A DNA stretch of 64,000 bases from Lapillicoccus jejuensis (GTDB lineage: Bacteria; Actinomycetota; Actinomycetes; Actinomycetales; Dermatophilaceae). The stretch's first letter is position 1. Every line of letters starts with the position of its first letter. Location: NCBI RefSeq assembly GCF_006715055.1, contig NZ_VFMN01000001.1:4092001-4156000 (forward strand), given 5' to 3'. The position numbers and the translations under genes were made by a program. Shown piece after piece: positions 19,052 to 28,060 of this stretch. The notes under the pieces are model-generated. The model did not search any database. It was not told the DNA's origin and saw only the letters and a list, made by a program, of their open reading frames with translations.

Positions 19052-20125
19052 ATGCAGACCCTGGGGCTCCCCGTCCTGCTCATCATCTTTGGCGGGGCGG
19101 CGGCCGCCATCTGGGCGGCAGGAGTGCAGCTCTCGCGGTACACCGATGTGCTGTCCCAGCGCCTTCACCTTGGCTCGGCGCTTGGTGGTCTCATCCTGCT
19201 CGCGATTGCGACGAACCTGCCGGAGATCGCCATTGTGGCTACTGCGTCGATCAGTGGCCATGTGGGGGTCGCGGTGGGCAATATCCTGGGGGGTATCGCC
19301 ATCCAGACGGTCGTCCTGGTCATTCTCGACGCGGTCGGCGTGCGTGGCGCGCGCCCGTTGACCTACCGCGCCGCGTCCCTGGTGCTCGTTCTCGAGGCAT
19401 TGCTCGTCGTGGCGGTGCTCGGGGTCGTCATCGCTTCGACGCAGCTACCCCAGGACCTCGTGCGCTGGCGGCTTGCCCCGGGCTCCCTCCTTATCGCGGT
19501 GTTGTGGATCGTCGGGCTTGTCCTGCTGAGCCGCGCCAGCCGTGCGCTGCCCTGGCACGAGCAGGGCGAACCTCCGGACGGGCAGCGGCACCCGCGAGGG
19601 CACCGCCGAACGCAGACCGAGCAGCAGGCCAGTCAAAGCGGGGTGTCCACGACCCGCGCTGCACTGATCTTCACCACTGCTGCGGTGGTCACTCTCGTCG
19701 CGGGCGTGGTCTTGGAGCGCAGTGGGGACGCGGTCGCGACCCAGGTCCACCTGTCCGGGGTGCTGTTCGGCGCCACGGTCCTCGCCGCGGCGACCTCGTT
19801 GCCCGAGGTGTCAACTGGCCTGACCTCGGTGAAGGCCGAGGACTTCCAGCTCGCCGTCAGCGACATCTTCGGCGGTAATGCCTTTTTGCCGGTGCTGTTC
19901 GTCCTCGCGACGCTCCTGTCCGGGCAAAGCGTCCTGCCGCACGCTCGCGATACCGACATCTACCTCACGGCAATGGCCGTCGTGCTCACTCTTATCTACG
20001 CCGCCGGTCTGCTGTTCCGGCCGCACCGTCGGATAGCGAGGATGGGGATCGACTCCCTCGTCGTCCTGGTGCTGTACCTGGTCGGGCTTGCTGGCCTCTT
20101 CGCGATCGCCGGCTCGACCAGCTGA
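19052..20125 (+). CDS. CaCA-family Na+/Ca2+ (cation) exchanger
   Basis: A 357-residue integral membrane antiporter with about ten transmembrane helices in two inverted halves. The alpha repeats are visible: LLAIATNLPEIAIVATASISGHVGVAVGNILGG (about residues 50-82) and AAATSLPEVSTGLTSVKAEDFQLAVSDIFGGNAF (about 248-281), each with the NLPE/SLPE and GN-x-xGG signatures. A charged, Gln/His-rich cytoplasmic loop (about 170-200) separates the halves. It would move Ca2+ or another divalent ion against Na+ or H+. It is convergent with a MarR gene and stands alone. Confidence 0.88.
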   Translation: MQTLGLPVLLIIFGGAAAAIWAAGVQLSRYTDVLSQRLHLGSALGGLILLAIATNLPEIAIVATASISGHVGVAVGNILGGIAIQTVVLVILDAVGVRGARPLTYRAASLVLVLEALLVVAVLGVVIASTQLPQDLVRWRLAPGSLLIAVLWIVGLVLLSRASRALPWHEQGEPPDGQRHPRGHRRTQTEQQASQSGVSTTRAALIFTTAAVVTLVAGVVLERSGDAVATQVHLSGVLFGATVLAAATSLPEVSTGLTSVKAEDFQLAVSDIFGGNAFLPVLFVLATLLSGQSVLPHARDTDIYLTAMAVVLTLIYAAGLLFRPHRRIARMGIDSLVVLVLYLVGLAGLFAIAGSTS

Positions 20126-20221
20126 GCCAGCACCAGGCCTTCGACGCCGTCGCATCGTGGGCATGAAGGACACTGGGCATCAGGCTTTGCCGCCGACTGC
20201 GCGACCTCACACCGCTGAGGT

Positions 20222-20839
20222 TCACCGGGTACGTCGCGGACGGTCGGCTAGGGGCGTGAGCTGTGTGAGGTGAGCGCTGCAACGATCCAGAAGTTCGATC
20301 CACTGGTCGATAGCGTCCGCAAGATGGGCTGCTTCGTGGGCCGAGAGGCTGCACGTGGCCTGGTCCAGCAAGGACAAACAGTCGACGACTGCGCCGGCGC
20401 GAGGGCCGTCGAGAACGACCAAGGTTTTTCTGCGGTCGTGGTCGTGACGGGCCCGCGTGACATAACCCTTCTTCTCCAGGCGATCTGCGATGCCGGTGAT
20501 GACGCTCGACCCCATGCATGTCGCGTCCGCGACCCGCCCAACAGTCAACGGCCCCTGCGTTGCCAGGAGCATCAGCACGTGCACCTCGGTCAGCGGACAA
20601 CCTAAGTTAAGGGCCACCGCGAGCTGGTACCTGCTCAGGCGCACGTCCATGCGATGGAAGGATCCGAAGGGACCCTTCGGTGCGGCCCTCGCGGATGCGC
20701 TCGTCATCGACGGTGCCGCCTCAGCCTCATCCTCAGCCTCCGGCGCCCGCGGCGCCTTGACGCCACCCTCGATGAGTCCAGGCGCATGAACGGGTTCGAT
20801 CACCGCTCCAGCATGACGTGCCGCAGGAGGCGCAGCCAT
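20222..20839 (-). CDS. MarR-family transcriptional regulator
   Basis: 205 residues: an unusual Ala/Glu-rich N-terminal extension of about 60 residues, then a winged helix-turn-helix (LTEVHVLMLLATQGPLTVGRVADATCMGSSVITGIADRLEKKGYVTRARHDHDRRKTLVVL) with the conserved DxRR wing. The later helices form the dimer interface. An internal ATG before SFHRMDVRLSRYQL could be the true start. The target is not evident; the nearest intact gene is the convergent cation exchanger. Confidence 0.85.
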   Translation of the reverse strand: MAAPPAARHAGAVIEPVHAPGLIEGGVKAPRAPEAEDEAEAAPSMTSASARAAPKGPFGSFHRMDVRLSRYQLAVALNLGCPLTEVHVLMLLATQGPLTVGRVADATCMGSSVITGIADRLEKKGYVTRARHDHDRRKTLVVLDGPRAGAVVDCLSLLDQATCSLSAHEAAHLADAIDQWIELLDRCSAHLTQLTPLADRPRRTR

Positions 20840-20893
20840 TTCGATGGGTCAAGTCCCTTGAGGTGGTGTAGCGGCGCGTGATCATGCTGGGTG

Positions 20894-22180
20894 TCAGGCA
20901 GTGAGGGCGGGCATCACCTCGGCCTCAATCTCGCTGCTGGTGGTGTCGATCGTGGTGAGTCGGCAGCGGTGGAGGACCTCGAGGCCGAGGTAGCGGCGGC
21001 CCTCGGCCCACTCGTCGGTCTGCTCGGCGAGGACGGCGCCGACGAGGCGGGCGACGGCCTCGCGGTTGGGGAAGATGGCGACTGAGTCGGTGCGGCGTCG
21101 GATCTCTCGGTTGAGGCGCTCGGCCGGGTTGTTGGACCAGATCTGGGTCCACACGTCCTTGGGGAAGCCGGTGAAGGCCAGGATGTCGGCTTGGGCCGCG
21201 TCCAGGTGCTGGTGGACCTCGGGCAGCTTGCCGTCGACGTAGTCGAGCAACCGGTCGAACTGGGCGTGCACCGCGGCCCGGCCGGGCTGGTCGTATCGCC
21301 AGGGCACGCTGTGCAGCATCGCTTTCACGGCCGGCCACATGCTCTTCGGGGTGACGCCCATGAGATTGGCGGCGTAGTGGGTGCGGCACCGCTGCCAGCT
21401 GGCCCCGGGTAGGTTCGCTGCGACCGCTTCGACCAGGCCGGCGTGGGCGTCGCTGGTGACGAGCTTGACCCCGCCCAGGCCGCGGGCGACGAGGTCGGCG
21501 AAGAACTCGTTCCTGCTATCATCACGCCGCGCCGGTCTAGGCTGTCGCGACACGCATGCCGAGGACCTCGCGGTGGCCGTCGCCGTGTAGATGGGGGTGA
21601 CGCCGGTCGCGACGAGGACGACGGCGTTGACGACGCGGCCGCCCTCGCGGACCTTCATGGTCAGAGCGTCAGCGGCGAGGAACGTGAACGGGCCAGCGGT
21701 GTCGAGTGGCCGGTGACGGAACTGCTCGACGTGCTCGTCGAGGTCGGCGGCCATCCGCGAGACCTGCGACTTGGACAGTGAGTCGATCCCGAGGGTCTTG
21801 ACCACCTTGTCCATCCGTCGGGTGCTCACTCCGGCGAGGTAGCAGTCCGCGACCACCGTGATCAGCGCGGTCTCGGCCCGCTTGCGCCGCTCGAGGAGCC
21901 ACTCGGGGAAGTAGGTTCCTTTGCGCAGCTTGGGGATCGCGACGTCGAGGGTCCCGACGCGGGTGTCATGTCATCAGCAGGTCGCGGTGCCGATACCCGT
22001 TGCGCTGCGCGGCACGAGTGGTCGAAGGGCGCCCGTACTCGGCTCCGACAACAGCGTCGGCGTCCGCGGACAGCAGCGCGTTGATGATGGTCGAAGCAGC
22101 GACCGCATCAGGTCGGGGCTGGCTTCGGACAGGGCCTCGCCGAGCACGCCGGCAGGGTCGACAATGTGGGCAGCGGTCAC
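20894..22180 (-). pseudogene. IS256-family transposase, copy B (multiple frameshifts)
   Basis: Different in sequence from copy A. The N-terminus starts MTAAHIVDPAGVLGEALSEASPDLMRSLL (22180) in one frame. It continues TIINALLSADADAVVGAEYGRPSTTRAAQRNGYRHRDLL in a second, and [32 protein letters not shown] then [22 protein letters not shown] in a third. The Asp is in [15 protein letters not shown] and the Glu side in [17 protein letters not shown] short stretch at about 21500-21600 ([22 protein letters not shown]) is out of frame where the family has [15 protein letters not shown]. At least three lesions make it dead. Confidence 0.8.
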
Positions 22181-22321
22181 CGTGATGGTCCGTTCGAGAG
22201 ATCTGTGGAAGGTGAACTCGAAGGATCACGCGGTGACCGCGCCCACGTCCACGACCATCTCGACGTCGACGACGGGGTCTGCCACCACGCGCTACCCCAC
22301 TATCGGGGACTCAACTTTTCG

Positions 22322-22451
22322 ATGCCTCTGAAACCCCGACGTGCCGGTGATGGGCTGCTGCCTTGCGTCAGTTCGTCCATCAGCGGCGGCGGGCCACGGC
22401 CAGATCCTCGACGAACGCGGCGTGCCATGCCGGATTGATCGACAGGTCGGC
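22322..22451. repeat. ~125-bp direct repeat, copy 1 (methyltransferase 3' end)
   Basis: The 3' end of the methyltransferase gene and its downstream flank recur, diverged, at about 27935-28060 in the same orientation. Shared blocks include CAGTTCGTCCATCAGCGGCG and GCGGCGTGCCATGCCGGAT. Confidence 0.75.
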
Positions 22452-22952
22452 ACGGAACCCGCCGCCGAAGAGGTCGAGGTTGGTGGCCACCAGTGTGCCG
22501 TCGGGGGCCAGTCGGGTTGCGATCGTGGGGAGCAGGTCGGGCGGCGGCGCGTAGCCGTCGAAGAACGCGAGGTCGTATGTCGAATCCAGCTCGGGCATCA
22601 GGTCAGCGAACTCCCCTTGGCGCACCGTGACCACTCCCCATGGAGCGGCCTGCGCGATCATGTCGCGGGCCAGCTGGACATGCACCGGGTCGGCTTCGAG
22701 GGTGTCGACCCGCGCTCCACCAGCAGCCCACCAGCAGGCGGTGTAGCCGAGGGCGGTGCCCAGTTCGAGCACGCGGATGGGGCGCAGAGCGTCCCTGAGA
22801 GCACCGAGGATGCTGCCATCCTGGTAGGGGTAGGCCCAGCATCCGTGCTGTGCACGGTGTTGATCGGTGGCGTCGTGGATCCACCGGTAGGGGTCGGTGC
22901 GGTCCCGCTGGGTGAGGCCGCCGACAAGGTCGCTGAGCGGCGGCCGGCTCAT
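22380..22952 (-). CDS. SAM-dependent O-methyltransferase-like protein
   Basis: 190 residues with the class I methyltransferase fold of the caffeoyl-CoA/catechol O-methyltransferase type: motif I VLELGTALGYTACWWAAGG (about 62-80), the acidic loop VDTLEADPVHVQLARDMI, and DLAFFDGYAPPPDLLPTIATRLAPDGTLVATNLDLFGG. The Trp-rich N-terminus resembles the substrate cap. The protein is about 20 residues shorter than typical family members. Substrate unknown. It is isolated between repeats and an IS256 remnant, and its 3' end is duplicated 5.6 kb away. Confidence 0.8.
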   Translation of the reverse strand: MSRPPLSDLVGGLTQRDRTDPYRWIHDATDQHRAQHGCWAYPYQDGSILGALRDALRPIRVLELGTALGYTACWWAAGGARVDTLEADPVHVQLARDMIAQAAPWGVVTVRQGEFADLMPELDSTYDLAFFDGYAPPPDLLPTIATRLAPDGTLVATNLDLFGGGFRADLSINPAWHAAFVEDLAVARRR

Positions 22953-23095
22953 CGCGTCGCACCGCGCGGGCGCGGCAGCGGCCGGTGTCCCGGACGGCGG
23001 CGGCCAGCTATGGCCTTGGAGCCTGCGTGAGGGTCAACCCTGACGCGTGGTCGCCGCGCGGAGCTGGCCTGCCCCAGACGTCGGCCGCGACAACG

Positions 23096-23160
23096 TCGAC
23101 GGGGGCAACGGGGGCAACCAGGGCAACGGCGGCAACCAGGGCAACGGCGGCGGCGGTCGG
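23096..23160. repeat. GGCAAC-type short tandem repeats
   Basis: A tract built from GGGGGCAAC, CAGGGCAAC and GGCGGCAAC units, each 9 bases with an internal GGCAAC core. It lies between the methyltransferase and hydrolase genes, where no credible gene is present. Confidence 0.7.
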
Positions 23161-23200
23161 GAACGTGGTCAATCCCGCCCGGGGGTGTGGAAGCTTACCG

Positions 23201-23289
23201 CCGGGCACGCCGGGCACGCCGGGCACGCCGGGCACGCCGGGCACGCCGGGCACGCCGGCACGCCGGGCACGCCGGGCACGCCGGGTATG
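23201..23289. repeat. 9-bp minisatellite CCGGGCACG x10
   Basis: Ten head-to-tail units of CCGGGCACG; the seventh has lost one base and the last is CCGGGTATG. It lies 23 bases after the hydrolase stop codon. Frames through it translate to collagen-like GTP or GHA repeats, but the 8-base unit breaks each frame, so coding is unlikely. Confidence 0.85.
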
Positions 23290-23311
23290 AGGCCCACGAG
23301 GGGTGGCGTCC

Positions 23312-24328
23312 TCACTGATGTTGTTGGAACCAGGCCGCGGCCAAGGCGGCGGCGCTGTCGATGACGACCGGGTCGTCGTAGTACTGGAAGTGCGTGGTGC
23401 CTCCCTGCCAGACCAGGTGCTTGTCGATGCCTGGCACGGCGGCGAAGTGGCGTCGGGCGGAGTCGGGGCCATCGCTGAGGTCGGCGTGCACCATCAGCAG
23501 CGGTGTCTGCAGGTCTGCGGCGGCGGACATCGACTCGAACTCGAGGTACGGCACGTCACTCATCAAGGCGTATCGGTTCTCCCACAGGCCGCGGTCGGCC
23601 CACCCGTGGTACCAGTCCCAGATCATTCGCCATGGCAGGGCCACGTCCGTGCGCTCGGGGTCGACGATCGGCCCGTAGTCGACCTCACCGGTGCGCTCGT
23701 ACCGGGCCAGGGCCTGCGCGCCGCGTGCGTGCCGAATCTGCAGGTGGTCGCGGACCTCGCTGCGGCTGATGTGCCCGTTCGCGAGGGTCTCGCCGCCGGC
23801 CAGGTCGATGTCGTTGTCGGCGTCACGGTAATGGCCGCTGATGGCCGCGATGGCCGTGACTCGTGGGTCGTCCACCGCCAGCCGCAGCATCTCCGACGCT
23901 CCTTCGCAGACCCCGAGCACGGCCAGACGGGCCGCATCGACCTCGGGCCGGGACTGCAGGAAGTCCAACGCAGCACGGGCGTCCGCGACCTTGGCCAGCG
24001 GCACCTCGTGCCGGCGCGGCAGCCCGTCGCTGGCGCCGTGGGTGGCCGCATCGAAGGCCAGGGCCACCAGCCCCTGGGAGGCCAGCCGGGTGGCGTACTG
24101 CACCGGCGCCTGCTCCTTGACGTAGCAGTACGGACCGAGGACGGGGACCGCCGGGGTCGGTGCCTCAATGTCTAACGGTACGTAGAGATTGCCGCGCAAC
24201 GTCGTATCGCCGCTGGGAAAGCTGACGGCCTCGACGCGGTACCGCCCGCGATGGCTTGGTTGTGTCGGAGTCACCGCACCATGGAACGCCCCCGCGGCGA
24301 CCCTAGTCCAAGACCAGCTGCCGATCAC
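23312..24328 (-). CDS. Alpha/beta hydrolase (dienelactone hydrolase-like)
   Basis: 338 residues. The core reads RGNLYVPL, an oxyanion region, then GLVALAFDAATHGASDG and the nucleophile elbow LGVCEGASEM, where the nucleophile is cysteine rather than serine, as in dienelactone hydrolases. The acidic residue is probably in LLMVHADLSDGPDS and the His in QGGTTHFQYYD. The GTG start overlaps the stop of the LysR gene by four bases (GTGA), so translation is coupled to that regulator. No signal peptide is evident, so it is probably cytoplasmic. Substrate unknown; the co-transcribed LysR suggests induction by a small aromatic or carboxylic compound. Confidence 0.82.
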   Translation of the reverse strand: MIGSWSWTRVAAGAFHGAVTPTQPSHRGRYRVEAVSFPSGDTTLRGNLYVPLDIEAPTPAVPVLGPYCYVKEQAPVQYATRLASQGLVALAFDAATHGASDGLPRRHEVPLAKVADARAALDFLQSRPEVDAARLAVLGVCEGASEMLRLAVDDPRVTAIAAISGHYRDADNDIDLAGGETLANGHISRSEVRDHLQIRHARGAQALARYERTGEVDYGPIVDPERTDVALPWRMIWDWYHGWADRGLWENRYALMSDVPYLEFESMSAAADLQTPLLMVHADLSDGPDSARRHFAAVPGIDKHLVWQGGTTHFQYYDDPVVIDSAAALAAAWFQQHQ

Positions 24329-25221
24329 GATTGGCTATCGGCGCGGGCCTCGGCGACCTGGAGGCGCAGTGTTTCGAGCATCCCGTCGGGAATGGCGGCC
24401 GTCCCAGGTCGGCGGACGGCGACCAGGACAAGCTCGTCGGCGGGCGCGTCAGTCGGCCGCGTCGTCAAGCCGGGGCCGACCCGCGACCACGGCGAGGCGA
24501 ACGTCAGCCCGATCCCCGCCTCGACCAGCGCGAGCTGCCCGGACAGCGTCGTCGCTTCGGCGACGACGCTCACCGCCAGGCCGCGGACCCGGAACCGGTC
24601 GATCATGTCCTCGCGGTACTGCCGTGACGCCGACGGCATCACCCAGGTACGGGCGGCCAGCGCGGCCCACGGCAGCTGCGCGTGGGCGGCGAGCTCGTCG
24701 TCGTCGCGCAGGGCCACAAGGACAGGACGAGTGTCCAGCACGTCGACCTGGAGACCGTCGAGCGACGTCGGATCCGCCGGGCTATAGCAGAACACCACGT
24801 CGAGCTCACCGCCGTGCAACCGCTGCGCCAAGAGGGAGAGAGACCCCTCAGCGAGCTCGACGCCGGCGACGTCGGCCTTCCAGGACGCGACGAGTAGCGG
24901 CGCGAGCCGGTCGGTGAGCGAGGACAACAGCCCGACCCGCAGGCGCCGCGGGCCGTGGTGCCGAACGCGGAATTTCGAGACGGCCTCGTCCAGGCCACGC
25001 AGCGCAGGGCCCGCCGACTTCACCAGGTCCCGCCCCGCCGCGGTGAGCTCCACCCGGCCAGGGCGACGGTGGAACAGCACGCACCCCAGGTCTCGTTCCA
25101 GCCGCGACACCTGCTGACTGACCGACGGCTGCGAGATCCGCAGCCGCTGCGCCGCACGACCGAAATGCAAGGTGTCGGCAACCGCCAGGAACACCCGCAG
25201 GCGATGAGGACTGATCTCCAC
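24325..25221 (-). CDS. LysR-family transcriptional regulator
   Basis: 298 residues, the standard LysR length. I chose the GTG at 25221 because it gives the family N-terminus VEISPHRLRVFLAVADTLHFGRAAQRLRISQPSVSQQVSRLERDLG with the helix-turn-helix. The frame is open further upstream without protein-like sequence. A C-terminal periplasmic-binding-protein-like effector domain follows (LRVGLLSSLTDRLAPLL ... VLVALRDDDELAA ... EAGIGLTFASPW). It ends in an overlap with the hydrolase gene, an unusual same-strand operon arrangement for LysR genes, which are more often divergent from their target. Confidence 0.88.
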   Translation of the reverse strand: MEISPHRLRVFLAVADTLHFGRAAQRLRISQPSVSQQVSRLERDLGCVLFHRRPGRVELTAAGRDLVKSAGPALRGLDEAVSKFRVRHHGPRRLRVGLLSSLTDRLAPLLVASWKADVAGVELAEGSLSLLAQRLHGGELDVVFCYSPADPTSLDGLQVDVLDTRPVLVALRDDDELAAHAQLPWAALAARTWVMPSASRQYREDMIDRFRVRGLAVSVVAEATTLSGQLALVEAGIGLTFASPWSRVGPGLTTRPTDAPADELVLVAVRRPGTAAIPDGMLETLRLQVAEARADSQS

Positions 25222-25559
25222 CTGATCAGTGTCGCGCGCCCCGATCACCGGACACCGCCGGCCACGAGGCGCCGACCAGAGACGTCGTCCCCCCACCCTC
25301 GGGACGGCGTTCTCAGCCGTCAGCACGCGGGACTGGGCAGGAGGAGCGGTGGGCCTCGAGAGCGGGCCTCGGCCGCTTCCTGACCGAGGCCCCATCTCCC
25401 GCGCCAGGACCCCACCAACCGGTGATTCATAGCTGAGGTGATGTCGGCTTGGCTCTCGGGAAGCCAGCCGCCACCAGCATGAAGGACCTGCGCTGTCAGC
25501 TTCAACCGTCGAACGGCCACATGCCGACAGTGCGTGGACCGACACCCTCCTCACGGTTC
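25222..25559. other. Intergenic region upstream of lysR
   Basis: 338 bp probably holding the lysR-hydrolase promoter on the minus strand, though no clear -35/-10 pair is visible. Bases 25497-25530 (AGCTTCAACCGTCGAACGGC...) recur at about 28062-28095, another of the small duplicated blocks in this half of the island. Confidence 0.45.
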
Positions 25560-25824
25560 ATCCACGTCGAGAAGGCACCCGGAGAACCTCGACGAGGCGG
25601 CGTTGGCCCGGACGCGACGACTGGTCGGGCTCAAAGGCTACGTCTCGAACTTCCCCGTCACGCTCATGCCCGCCGCTGAGGTGCTGGCCAGCTATCACGA
25701 GCTGTGGCACGTCGAGGCGTCGTTCCGGATGAGCAAGACCGACCTGGGGGCGCGGCCGATTTTCCACCACACCCGCGACGCGATCGAGGCGCACCTGACC
25801 ATCGTCATCGCCGCCTCAGGTTGA
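25560..25824 (+). pseudogene. IS1634-like transposase fragment
   Basis: An 88-residue stretch, RTRRLVGLKGYVSNFPVTLMPAAEVLASYHELWHVEASFRMSKTDLGARPIFHHTRDAIEAHLTIVIAA, matches the C-terminal catalytic region of IS1634/IS1549-type transposases, with the Glu in HVEASFRMSK. The rest of the gene is absent and the frame stops early. Confidence 0.75.
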
Positions 25825-25953
25825 CATTCTCAACCTCTTCGTCCCGGCATTGAAAGGATTGTCGCGACATTCGCTCAGCCCGATTCGAGGCCGCCTGTTT
25901 CGGGGGCCACTACCCGGGCGTTTGTGAGCCTGAGCCCCGGGTAGCGAGCGACC

Positions 25954-26487
25954 ATGCCGTTCGCGCCTCGTGCCGCCGCCCGCGCCGCCCGCGCCGCCCA
26001 CCGCGCCGTGCGCACGGACTTTGCCCTCCTCCTCGCGGTCCGCGGCTACGAGGGGATGGCCGCGGCCTGGCGGCACGATCCGGAGGCGACGGCGCTGCCG
26101 ATGCGCTTCCTCGGGAAGCCGGCGGCCCTCGTGCGCGGTGCCGACGGTGCTCGCACCTTTTACGACACCAACCTCTTCGCCCGCACCGGCGCCGTGCCAG
26201 CGATTATCGCGCGGCCGCTCTTCGGCCGCGGAGCAGTGCACGGCCTCGACGGCGACCCGCACCGGTTCCGCAAGGCAGTGTTCCTCGAGGTGCTCAACCA
26301 CTCATCCGTCGCAGCCCTCGCGCAGGTGACCGCCGCCCAGTGGCGTCGTACGGTCTCCTCCTGGGAAGCCGGTTCTCGGCATGACGTCTTCACGGAGGCG
26401 GTGGCCGCCCTCGGCCGAGGCGCGTTCGAATGGAGCGGTTCAGCGGTGCGCCCCGACGACGTCGACGCGTGGTCTGTCGCCGGGTGA
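25954..26487 (+). pseudogene. Cytochrome P450 (CYP152-like), N-terminal half only
   Basis: 177 residues with the N-terminal pattern of the fatty-acid peroxygenase P450 family: DFALLLAVRGYEGMAAAWRHDP, MRFLGKPAALVRGADGARTFYDTNLFARTGAVP, the LFGRGAVHGLDGDPHRFRKAVFLEVL heme-side segment, and GRGAFEWSGSAVRPDDVDAW. It ends where the I-helix should begin and has no heme-binding cysteine. The matching C-terminal half is on the opposite strand 0.7-1.3 kb away, so an inversion with loss of the middle split the gene. Confidence 0.75.
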
Positions 26488-26534
26488 TCCGGCCGCGCAC
26501 ACTCCCGACGCCAACTATCCCCGAGCGCCCGAGG

Positions 26535-27746
26535 TCATACCTGCGGCGAAAGGCTCCCAGGCGCTTTCCAGGTCGTGTGCACGCCTGCGGTCAGGAGGAC
26601 GCCGTCGGTGGGGGCGGGCCGCACCCAGGTGGCCCGGATCCGCGCGCGGGCGGAGGCCGACAGCTCGCCGTACCGCTCGCTCCCCGTCGTGGGCGGGGGG
26701 ACCTTATGGAACGCCTCGACGAGGACGGTGCGCCCCGCCGCGTCGAGGTGCGGCAGTAGGGCGGGCAGCTCGACGTCGGTCTGGGCCCGGAAGTGCGACT
26801 CGGCCGTCTCGGCGAGGAGACCGGCCTGGACGAGGTCGACGCCGTCGGCGGGGCTGACCGTCTGCAGCTGCTCGGTCTGCTGCTGCAGCAGCGCGCACTC
26901 GGCCAGGCTCGCCTCGACCGCCCGGCGGGCGCCCTCGTCGCCGGTAACGAGCGGGAACAGCTCGTGGTGCAGCGCGTCGTGGACGGCGAGCAGCCACAGG
27001 GCCGGCGCGAGCGGGTCGGTGGGCGCCGGGTCGCGCTGCAACCTGTCGAGCGCTTCGAGGACGCGGCGGTGGTCGGCGGCGACGGCGTCGAGCACGGTGG
27101 CGTCGTCGGGTGCTCCCCCGCGCCGCGGGTCGGGGTGCCGGTCCACGTGCGGGTCCGTGCGGTGGTCGTGACGGGGGTCGGGCTGCGGGGGCGGCACGGT
27201 CTCCTCCGGGAGGGTCGTCACGGCGACGCCGGTCGGCGCCTCCGTGTCCAGGTGGGGGTCGGGGTAGGGGCCGGGGTGGGGGTCTGCGGTGGCCTGCCCC
27301 AGAGGTCGGCGCACCCGCAGCCGTGGGCCGTTCCTCGGGCGGGTTGGCATGGTCCGCAGCCCGTAGCCGGCCGGACCGTCGAGGTCGGCCTCAAGGTCGG
27401 CCAGCGTGCGGACGGCGTCGGCCAGCAGCAGGACGGTGACCGGCTCGCCGGGGCAGCGGTGCCCGTGGGCCGGGTCGCCGCCCCCCTGGGGTACGAGGTC
27501 GAAGAGGCCGGGGGCGTGCTCGCGGAAGCGGTCCGGGTCGAGCACGCCGGGGCGCGGGTAGCGGCTCGGCAGGTGGTCGGTCCCGTAGACGTCAAGGACG
27601 AGCCGTTCCCCCCGGTGCAGCGTCGGGCCGTCGGGGCCGAGCCGTACGTCGCGCCGGGCGATCGCGGCGAGCGCGGGGACGAAGGGGCACAGCCGGCGCA
27701 GCTCATGGGCCAGCGGGCCGATGGCCGAACGCTCCGTCTGGTTCAC
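26535..27746 (-). pseudogene. P450 C-terminal half fused to a hemerythrin (HHE) domain
   Basis: One open frame with three parts. First, about 20 residues derived from a TPP enzyme (IVNQTERSAIG). Second, the CYP152-type C-terminal half: LRRLCPFVPALAAIARRDV, LVLDVYGTDHLPSRYPRPGVLDPDRF, and the heme loop QGGGDPAHGHRCPGEP with the cysteine ligand. Third, after a Pro/Asp/His-rich linker, a hemerythrin-like helical bundle (LDAVAADHRRVLEALDRL, AVHDALHHELFPLV, AETAESHFRAQTDVELPALLPHL) with the HHE iron ligands. The hemerythrin part is complete and could be expressed; the P450 part is not functional alone. Reinverting this block would place it after the N-terminal half at 25954. Confidence 0.7.
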
Positions 27747-27919
27747 GATCGTCAGGACCGGCTCGACGTCGAGAGTAGCGTCTACAGGCCCTTGAGCAGG
27801 TGCACCGCCCCCGGCCTGCTGGTCACGACGCGGACACCGACCTGGCCGGAAAGATGACAAGCCCACGCCTCGAAGGCGGCCGTCTTCTCGTGCTGGCCCT
27901 GGAAAAACTGCGGGTCGTG
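27716..27919 (-). pseudogene. Fragment of a second TPP-dependent enzyme gene
   Basis: On the minus strand DPQFFQGQHEKTAAFEAWACHLSGQVGVRVVTSRPGAVHLLKGL-stop, followed out of frame by TLDVEPVLTIVNQTERSAIG, parallels residues 43-109 of the intact TPP enzyme at 34910 (DPQFVQARHEEMAAFEAVGF...GPGAVHLLNGLYDAK...QTERSAMG). It is diverged and interrupted by a stop and by loss of bases. Confidence 0.75.
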
Positions 27920-27934
27920 TCGGCGAACGAGTCG

Positions 27935-28060
27935 TGGGGCGTGCCTCTGGACCCCGACGTGGCGGGAGTGGGCTGCTGACTTGCATCAGTTCGTCCATCA
28001 GCGGCGGCGGGCCACGGCCAAGTCCTCAACGACGCGGCGTGCCATGCCGGATCGGTCGAC
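27935..28060. repeat. ~125-bp direct repeat, copy 2
   Basis: Diverged copy of 22322-22451, including the reverse complement of the methyltransferase 3' end (its translation DPAWHAAS...is frameshifted here). It is followed by the AGCTTCAACCGTCGAACGGC block shared with 25497. Confidence 0.75.

Noticed and set aside
23201-23289. Possible CRISPR array
   Set aside because: Units are 9 bp with no spacers and no cas genes are nearby.
22985-23364. Collagen-like proteins (GTPGTP, GHAGHA) around 23.2 kb
   Set aside because: They are translations of a 9-bp minisatellite; one 8-base unit breaks every frame and there is no ribosome binding site or family match.
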